NCBI GenBank assembly: GCA_025060325.1
Contig: JANXBW010000008.1
Coordinates: 1-51,585 of the forward strand
Source of the DNA: Thermoguttaceae bacterium
GTDB taxonomy: Bacteria > Planctomycetota > Planctomycetia > Pirellulales > Thermoguttaceae
DNA: 51,585 bases
Direction: 5' to 3'
Both the position numbers and the translations under genes were made by a program. Shown here one piece after another: positions 46,150 to 51,585 of the stretch; within the stretch, counting starts at the first letter, position 1, and each line of letters opens with the position of its first letter. The notes under the pieces were generated by a model. That model had not been told where the DNA came from, did not search any database, and saw only the letters and a program-made list of their open reading frames with translations.

Positions 46150-47382
46150 ATGCCGGGCGAGCTGGACGATTATCTTTGGCTTATCTCGGACGAAGGGGCA
46201 AGATGGCTGGCTAAGCTTAGCGTTGACGAGCGGCCTCTTCATCAACTGGTGGCAAGCCTCCGGAGGGAACTGTCCGCCTCGCGGGCACGCTTGGTGGTGG
46301 AACAAGTAGCCCTCCGACGCAAGGCGGAAGAAAAATTCCCCTGGGCTTCGGTCATGTTCTTCACCAGCTTGGGACTTGAGCAAGCAACCGATGCCTGGGT
46401 GGGCTGTTACAAGGCCCAAAGATGGCCGGCGGGCCTCCCGGTTGTGGACCTATGTTGCGGCATTGGTGGTGATTTACTTGCCTTGTCGACGCGGGGAGCT
46501 GTTACGGGCGTTGACAGGTCCCCTGTGGCGGCGATTTTGGCCCAGGCAAATGCCCAGGCAGTGTTGGCAAAGTTGGGGCTTTCCCACCACGTGGAAGTCC
46601 AGCTAGCTGATGTGGCGCAAATTGGGCAAGCTTGGCCGGAATTTCCTCCCTGGCACATTGATCCGGATCGCCGGCCGGAGGGGCACCGCACCGCTCAGCC
46701 AGAGTGGTCCTCCCCCGCCCCCGCTGTACTTGAGCTCCTTCTTGGTCGTCAACACACAGCCGCCGTCAAACTAGCCCCAGCGGCGGATGTGCCCCCATCC
46801 TGGGATGCCCAAGCAGAACGAGAATGGGTAACGCTGGCCGGCCGGTGTCGACAGCAAGTCGCCTGGTTCGGGCAAGTAGCTAAAGATCCTGGTCTTCATG
46901 CGGCCACTCTTGTTAAGCGGACGGCCAACCCACTTTCACCAGTAGCTTATCGGCTTGTGGGCAGGCCCAATCTTCCGGTCCCTGTGGCCCAAACGGTCAA
47001 AACTTATGTCTTTGACCCTGATCCCTCGGTTCTTGCCAGCAAGCTTGTGGGCGAGGTGTGTCACCGTTTTGCCCTGGAGGCTTTGTCCTCCCATGGCGGC
47101 TACTTAACGGCCGATCATCTACCCCCAAGCCAGCTGCTTGTACCCTACCGCGTCGACGAAATCCTTCCCTTTGACCTAAGGAAGCTCCGCGCCTGGATCC
47201 GCCGCCGCAATAAGGGCGAGGTCATTATCAAAAAGAGGGGAGCCCCCGTCGACGTTGACAAATGGCGAAGACTTCTCAGCGGTAAAGGCGATGAACCCTT
47301 GCACCTTATCCTGGCCGAACATTCGGGCCACATACGAGCGATTGCCGTCTCCCCTCTCCCCGAACCTACCCCGGAACAATAG
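46150..47382 (+). CDS. SAM-dependent methyltransferase with THUMP-like C-terminal domain
   Basis: 410 residues if started at ATG 46150, just before the conserved LWLISDEGARWL; no clear ribosome site, and TTG 46054 is an alternative. An N-terminal helical domain (about 1-95) precedes a Rossmann methyltransferase: VVDLCCGIGGDLLAL (SAM loop), AVTGVDRSP and VQLADVAQ. The usual catalytic-loop position reads HIDPDRRPEGHR, as in THUMP-like proteins, instead of DPPY. The C-terminal part (about 310-400: EVIIKKRGAPVDVDKWRR) is the THUMP-like domain. Probably acts on RNA or a related substrate; target unknown. Convergent with the next gene. Confidence 0.85.
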   Translation: MPGELDDYLWLISDEGARWLAKLSVDERPLHQLVASLRRELSASRARLVVEQVALRRKAEEKFPWASVMFFTSLGLEQATDAWVGCYKAQRWPAGLPVVDLCCGIGGDLLALSTRGAVTGVDRSPVAAILAQANAQAVLAKLGLSHHVEVQLADVAQIGQAWPEFPPWHIDPDRRPEGHRTAQPEWSSPAPAVLELLLGRQHTAAVKLAPAADVPPSWDAQAEREWVTLAGRCRQQVAWFGQVAKDPGLHAATLVKRTANPLSPVAYRLVGRPNLPVPVAQTVKTYVFDPDPSVLASKLVGEVCHRFALEALSSHGGYLTADHLPPSQLLVPYRVDEILPFDLRKLRAWIRRRNKGEVIIKKRGAPVDVDKWRRLLSGKGDEPLHLILAEHSGHIRAIAVSPLPEPTPEQ

Positions 47383-47433
47383 CGGAAGTGAGGAAAATGG
47401 GGCTTGTTTAGCCAAAATGAAAATCAACAGCTA

Positions 47434-48336
47434 TCACACATCTGGTGTATCGACTCGGTCGGAGAGAATTTTTGATAAAACGCGAGCTTTTCCTTCATCA
47501 ACAAGACCTTCCCGCACAGCCATGCACAGTGCCTCCTCAGCAAGGAGGCGATAAAGAGTCCCCCACCGCGGATTAAGCCTTCGCAGGGCATCAAGCTCGC
47601 GTGCGACTACCTCCGCATCCCCCCGGGCCACTGGCCCTGTCAAGCTCCGGCCTGGGCCAAGTTCAAAACAGTTTTCCATTGCTGCTTCCACAAGCGGGCC
47701 AATAGCCTGCCGCCCCTCTTCCGAAGGAAAACCAACCCGTGCCAAAAGTTCAAGCCCAATATCCACAAGCACCACCAAGTAGTTGCACGCAAACACAAGG
47801 GCAGCATGGTAGACGGGCTTTTGCTCCGGAGTGATCGAAAGTATCTTCCCTCCAGTAAGTTCCACTATCTGAGCAAGGGTTTGGCAGGGGGCCGCGTCGC
47901 CTTCCAGTGTGTACACACAACCGGAAAGTTGGCCTAAGACCCGGGTGGGCTCCGCGAAGGTCATCACCGGATGGAGACTGGCCACTTGTACGCCAAAAGA
48001 ACGAAGTGGGCTAAGTACCTCGCTCCCGAGCGCCCCACTTAGGTGAAAAACAAAAGACCGTGCCGGAATCGTGGACGCGTGCCGAAGTTCGTCAACAAGG
48101 TGGCTAATTTCCTGGTCAGGTACACCGAGCAAAAGCGCATCAGCCTGGGGCAAGGCCCACCAAGCGGCAAAAGGCGTCCCTTGCCCGAGAAAAGCCGTCG
48201 CTTCTGCTCCAGAAGCTAGGGTGCGATTGACAACACCTAGAACCCGGACCAGTCCTCGTTCGATCCAAAGGCGCACTAAAGTTCGGGCAGCTCGTCCGCA
48301 CCCAATGATATTTAAGCTAATGGGTTGAAAAGCCAT
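47434..48336 (-). CDS. Rossmann-like and DUF2520 domain protein
   Basis: 300 residues from ATG 48336, with AGGA four bases upstream; a GTG at 48354 is less likely. NAD(P)-binding motif LNIIGCGRAARTLVRLW at the start, then ADALLLGVPDQEI, FHLSGALGSEVL, SLHPVMTF and a C-terminal helical DUF2520 domain (PVYHAALVFACNYLVVLVDIG, SLTGPVARGD). Related proteins resemble pyrroline-5-carboxylate reductase or ketopantoate reductase in fold. Often found near pantothenate genes in other bacteria, but not here. Reaction unknown. Confidence 0.87.
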   Translation of the reverse strand: MAFQPISLNIIGCGRAARTLVRLWIERGLVRVLGVVNRTLASGAEATAFLGQGTPFAAWWALPQADALLLGVPDQEISHLVDELRHASTIPARSFVFHLSGALGSEVLSPLRSFGVQVASLHPVMTFAEPTRVLGQLSGCVYTLEGDAAPCQTLAQIVELTGGKILSITPEQKPVYHAALVFACNYLVVLVDIGLELLARVGFPSEEGRQAIGPLVEAAMENCFELGPGRSLTGPVARGDAEVVARELDALRRLNPRWGTLYRLLAEEALCMAVREGLVDEGKARVLSKILSDRVDTPDV

Positions 48337-48574
48337 TGATTCCTGGCAGCCCACTTAGGTTGACTTTTGAAGACCATTCTGAGATCGTCATCAGTCCTCA
48401 TCGGAAATCCTTTTTCTTTCAATTACCTCTTTAGCGGAACAAATGTACCCCCCAGAAAATAGGCGGGAGGCCGTTCTTAGCACTTGGAAATTCGCAACTA
48501 ATCGGGAGGACTTCCGGCCGGTTTTCTTCAGCCTGCGATGGCGATAGTCCTTTCGTCCATCCGTCTCGGGGTGT

Positions 48575-49519
48575 TTATTCTTCTTCAAGTTCGCTTGGCC
48601 CATGGGCTGCGGAAAAGCCCAGTTTCCGGGCGGCCTCACAAAGCGCAAGAAGCCGATCCACCGACAGCTGTTCGGCCCGTTCTTGCCCCGTGAGCCCTAG
48701 TTCCTGGAGGATTTCGTCCACTTTTTCCTTAGGGACATTCTTGCCGAGGACATTCATCAACTCTGCCCGGAGGAATTTGCGTCGGTGAATGAAGATGGCA
48801 CGCACAAAGGCATGAAAGGCAGCAAGATCGGGAATAGCGGCCCGGCGGTCTTCACACAACACAATCTGAACGATGGCCGAGTGAACCTTCGGTCGTGGCC
48901 AAAAGACCTGCGGCGGCATCACCCGGACCACCTCGACATCACATTGGCACTGAACCCATACACTAAGAGAACCGTAGTCCTTCGTACTCGGTTTGGCGAT
49001 CAGCCGATCCGCGACCTCCTTTTGGATGGTAACGGTCATCGTTTTGGGGGGACGCGGCAGCGTCAACAAATTGGTAATGATCGGCGTAGCCACATTAAAG
49101 GGCAGGTTGGCGACGAGTTTAAACACGCGGTCGGGAGCTTCCGCTAACTTTTGCTCCACCGCCTCGATAACCTGTGGATTAAGTCGATTCTTCGAGGCGA
49201 GGGCATCAGCCTGAATCATCGTGACATTGGGAAGCTGATAAAGTTCTTCGCTTGCTAGCTGGAAAAGCTGCGGATCCATCTCCACCGTGACCACGGCCGC
49301 CACCGAAGGGGCAATCATCGCCGTGAGGGACCCGGTCCCTGTGCCCACCTCCAATACCACATCATTAGGCTGAAGATTAGCCGTGCGGACAAGCAGCCTC
49401 TGAAGGTTGAGGTCTATCAGGAAATTCTGCCCATGCTGTGTTTTTGGCCGGATTCCTGCCTCGGCAAATCGCTGGATCAAAAAACTTAGGGTCTGAGAAC
49501 GGGGGACTTCCTCAGGCAA
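48575..49519 (-). CDS. rsmA: 16S rRNA dimethyladenosine transferase (RsmA/KsgA)
   Basis: Dimethylates the two adjacent adenines near the 3' end of 16S rRNA during 30S assembly. 314 residues from TTG 49519, with AGAGGAG ten bases upstream. Diagnostic blocks: KTQHGQNFLIDLNL, LEVGTGTGSLT (SAM loop), VVTVEMDPQL, MIQADAL, the catalytic motif NLPFNVATPII (NLPY in most species; Phe is an accepted variant) and VFWPRPKVHSAIV. The C-terminus is a little longer and acidic (ELEEE). Single gene, 168 bases past the ribE stop. Confidence 0.95.
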   Translation of the reverse strand: MPEEVPRSQTLSFLIQRFAEAGIRPKTQHGQNFLIDLNLQRLLVRTANLQPNDVVLEVGTGTGSLTAMIAPSVAAVVTVEMDPQLFQLASEELYQLPNVTMIQADALASKNRLNPQVIEAVEQKLAEAPDRVFKLVANLPFNVATPIITNLLTLPRPPKTMTVTIQKEVADRLIAKPSTKDYGSLSVWVQCQCDVEVVRVMPPQVFWPRPKVHSAIVQIVLCEDRRAAIPDLAAFHAFVRAIFIHRRKFLRAELMNVLGKNVPKEKVDEILQELGLTGQERAEQLSVDRLLALCEAARKLGFSAAHGPSELEEE

Positions 49520-49687
49520 AGCCGCGGACTCCTCTTGGCACGCGCTAAATTTTCGGGGGAACTGGCTTCTGGAAAAATTTTAGGAATTTCGCCCAGGATC
49601 CTTTGCCCGTTACGAGCGTTCACGAGCCTTTTCACCTTGCCAAGCCCGCGTTTTTCGGCTTAGGTTCGTGGGGCAGCAGCTTAAGCT

Positions 49688-50290
49688 TCAACTTGGCCAC
49701 TCCCGGGCCTCTAACAACCGCTGGACATATTTGGCCAGGAGATCTGTCTCGATGTTGACGATATCCCCGGGCTTGATTCGGCCCAGAGTGGTGACGGCAA
49801 GTGTGTACGGAATCAAAGCCACACTAAAGCGATCGGGCAAGCTTTCCACGATAGTTAAGCTTACTCCATCCACAGCCACGGATCCTTTAGGGGCCATTTG
49901 CCGAGCAAGTTGGGGAGTAACGCGGAACCAGCAATCTGACCATTCGCCCATGTCGCGGCGCTCGATCAGCTCGGCCGTGCCGTCAATGTGACCGGTGACG
50001 AAGTGCCCACCCATCCGGTCACCGACTTTAAGTGCCCGCTCCAGATTGACCAAACTACCGGGCTGCAACCGGCCTAGGTTGGTTCGGGAAAGCGTCTCCG
50101 GGCCAGCCTGGAAGGCGAAGGTATCCCCGGACACATCAATCACAGTTAAACAGCATCCGTTGACGGCGATACTGTCCGCTACCTTAGTGGCAGCGGCAAT
50201 TTCCGGGTGGCGGATCACCAGCCGGCAGCCAGGGGGCTCCGGCCGAACTTCCACCACCTCGCCCATTGCCTCCACTATCCCCGAAAACAT
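49688..50290 (-). CDS. ribE: Riboflavin synthase, alpha chain
   Basis: Dismutates two 6,7-dimethyl-8-ribityllumazine molecules to riboflavin. 200 residues from ATG 50290 with GGAG upstream; MFSGIVE is the canonical start, although the frame is open to 50350. Two homologous lumazine-binding barrels: 1-95 (MFSGIVEAMGEV, VNGCCLTV, TLSRTNLG) and 96-195 (GGHFVTGHIDG, VAVDGVSLTI, IPYTLAVTTLG). Good length for the family (about 200-215). A TACAAT hexamer on the minus strand at 50410-50415 may be its -10. No other rib gene in the window and no FMN riboswitch seen. Confidence 0.95.
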   Translation of the reverse strand: MFSGIVEAMGEVVEVRPEPPGCRLVIRHPEIAAATKVADSIAVNGCCLTVIDVSGDTFAFQAGPETLSRTNLGRLQPGSLVNLERALKVGDRMGGHFVTGHIDGTAELIERRDMGEWSDCWFRVTPQLARQMAPKGSVAVDGVSLTIVESLPDRFSVALIPYTLAVTTLGRIKPGDIVNIETDLLAKYVQRLLEAREWPS

Positions 50291-50628
50291 GGGTTGCTCC
50301 ATCAACGTAGTCGAAGCAGATTGGACTGTCGGGCCCCACTGGGCAGACATCTGACCTTCCCTTTAAGCAGCAACAACGCCGTGCCCTCCGCCGTCTTGGC
50401 AACACCCTGATTGTACTGTAAAACCTTCCTACCGATTAGCCCTGGCCTAAGGCTGCCGGGCGCACAGGGCGAACTGGGCCGGCTTGGTTGGGCGGTCGAG
50501 CTTGTGCGCGGGGTTCCGGCCCGGCGACAAAAATATCGGAGCTGCCGGGCAGTGTTCAGCCAACTGGATTTGAGCGTCTTGGCCCTAGGGTTGGCTTATC
50601 CGATGCGTCGCTATGAGGGAGGCGATGA
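50291..50628. other. Divergent gap between ribE and the CPBP gene
   Basis: Carries the possible ribE -10 (TACAAT, minus strand, 50410-50415). A 73-codon plus-strand frame ending in the overlapping GTGA is most likely chance. Confidence 0.45.
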
Positions 50629-51483
50629 GTGAAGGATAGCCCTTCGGACCATCGGACAATCTTTTCCCACGAGAAAGAAACTGATGCAGCAGGCGGTCAG
50701 CTGGGCCGGGTGGGAAGCCTCACTTTGCTTTCCGTTGGGATGGTTCTTCCAACCCTCCTGGTCCTCTTTTACTTCATTTGGACCGAAGGGTGGAGCCCGC
50801 ATTCCCAGCAAACGGCTATTGCTTTGAGCAAAGCCGCCCAGTTTAGCCTTCCCTTGCTATGGTGGCTATTCTTCGGCCCCAAGGGCATGCTTGCCCTGGG
50901 GGCTTACCGCGGGAATAGGCTCGCTTGGGCCGGGATAGCCGGCCAGCCGGGCCAGGTGTCATCCGCACGACTTTGGCGGTCGATCGGCGAAGGCCTGGCT
51001 TTCGGCGTAGCTGCTTCGGCCGTAATCGCCGGCGGCTATGTCCTCCTTGAGGCCAACTCCCCCCTTGCCGGGAAAGCGGGCCAACAAATTGCCGCCTTCC
51101 TTGCCCGCAGCGGGATCAGCACGCTTTGGCAATATGCGGTCGTCAGCTTAGGATATTCGATCATCCATGCGGGACTTGAAGAGATCTACTGGCGGTGGTT
51201 TATTTTCGGGGGTCTTTGCCGTTTTTTGTCTCCGTGGCTTGCGTTGGTGGCAGGTTCGCTTGCCTTCACCTCTCACCATGTGATCATCCTGGGTGTCTAT
51301 CTTGGTTGGCTTTCCTGGGGACAAGCCGTAGGAACGCTCGGTGTCCTTGTGGGCGGGGCTTACTGGGCGTGGCTATTTTGGCGAACATCGTCGCTCCTTG
51401 CCCCGTGGTTGAGTCACGCGGTGGTCGATTTGGCCATCTTCTGGGTGGGCTTCCAGTTGGTGGGACCCTACTTAAGCTGGTGA
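50629..51483 (+). CDS. CPBP-family intramembrane metalloprotease
   Basis: 284 residues from GTG 50629, six bases after GAGGGAGG; the ATG four bases earlier closes after four codons. About six to eight TM helices. The CPBP (Rce1/Abi-like) signature is complete: E184-E185-IYW-R189 in the first motif, H216/H217 in FTSHHVII, and H263 with D267 in SHAVVD, which together bind the catalytic metal inside the membrane. Members cleave membrane-embedded peptides such as CAAX-like tails, bacteriocin-related peptides or anti-sigma factors; the target is unknown here. The N-terminal 30 residues are polar and cytosolic. Confidence 0.9.
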   Translation: MKDSPSDHRTIFSHEKETDAAGGQLGRVGSLTLLSVGMVLPTLLVLFYFIWTEGWSPHSQQTAIALSKAAQFSLPLLWWLFFGPKGMLALGAYRGNRLAWAGIAGQPGQVSSARLWRSIGEGLAFGVAASAVIAGGYVLLEANSPLAGKAGQQIAAFLARSGISTLWQYAVVSLGYSIIHAGLEEIYWRWFIFGGLCRFLSPWLALVAGSLAFTSHHVIILGVYLGWLSWGQAVGTLGVLVGGAYWAWLFWRTSSLLAPWLSHAVVDLAIFWVGFQLVGPYLSW

Positions 51484-51585
51484 GGGCCTAAGCCGCCTCG
51501 CCGACCGATTTAGTAAACATCAGCAAGTAAACTGGCATCGTGCGCGGAAAGTTGAGGCATAAAGATCGGCGTGACAGCTGCCGTT

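Noticed and set aside
50411-50632. A 73-codon plus-strand frame overlapping the CPBP start by GTGA
   Set aside because: No ribosome site, TTG start inside the ribE promoter region, no protein-like pattern; the overlap is probably chance.
1-51585. CRISPR arrays, insertion sequences, integrases, rRNA and tRNA genes
   Set aside because: Looked for direct-repeat spacing, transposase-like motifs, terminal repeats and RNA signatures by eye; none seen. A covariance-model and repeat scan would be decisive.

Overview
The window reads as chromosomal DNA of a planctomycete (phylum Planctomycetota, probably order Pirellulales; this is inference from gene content). The signs are: two giant secreted proteases that open with the phylum's N-terminal LE-x-LE-x-R-x-LLS/LLD type motif; a sulfatase fused to a DUF1080 domain; Tat-exported Gfo/Idh/MocA, DUF362 and sugar-isomerase-like proteins; an ECF sigma factor with a small zinc-finger partner; PQQ-propeller and FG-GAP proteins; and wide gaps between mostly single-gene transcription units. 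No rRNA, tRNA, CRISPR array, insertion sequence or phage gene was recognised.

Left part (1-13116). A subtilase-like protein on the minus strand runs off the left edge (1-2630, partial). It is followed by thiE with an N-terminal extension (plus), a secreted TIM-barrel glycosidase-like protein (minus), and a 2047-residue subtilase (minus) with interleaved Ig-like and P/Homo B domains and about ten 47-residue C-terminal repeats.

Middle part (13891-26591). A Tat-exported DUF362 protein, a decarboxylating isocitrate-type dehydrogenase, type III pantothenate kinase, a PflA-like radical SAM enzyme and a 10-TM sugar/drug-type permease come first. Then follows a divergent pair of quinol-dependent nitric oxide reductase (norZ) and a Crp/Fnr regulator. 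Between these two lies a near-perfect FNR/DNR box centred exactly 41.5 bases upstream of the start predicted from a TACAAT -10 element, which makes a self-contained NO-detoxification module. A YqgE/AlgH protein and a neutral-ceramidase-like enzyme close this part.

Right-middle part (26841-37077). A Tat-exported Gfo/Idh/MocA oxidoreductase and a DUF1080-sulfatase fusion precede a convergent five-gene minus-strand operon: coiled-coil membrane protein, small membrane protein, FHA-domain protein, ECF sigma factor, zinc-finger-like partner. This operon is the best candidate here for a poorly described signalling system. A Tat-exported sugar-isomerase-like protein follows after a 1.1 kb gap.

Right part (38111-51585). 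An SH3-YbjN protein, recG, a YbjN protein abutting a PQQ-propeller protein, an FG-GAP protein, a THUMP-like methyltransferase, a Rossmann/DUF2520 protein, rsmA/ksgA, ribE and a CPBP intramembrane protease. Start codons were chosen by Shine-Dalgarno position and N-terminal motifs, and several differ from the longest open frame.
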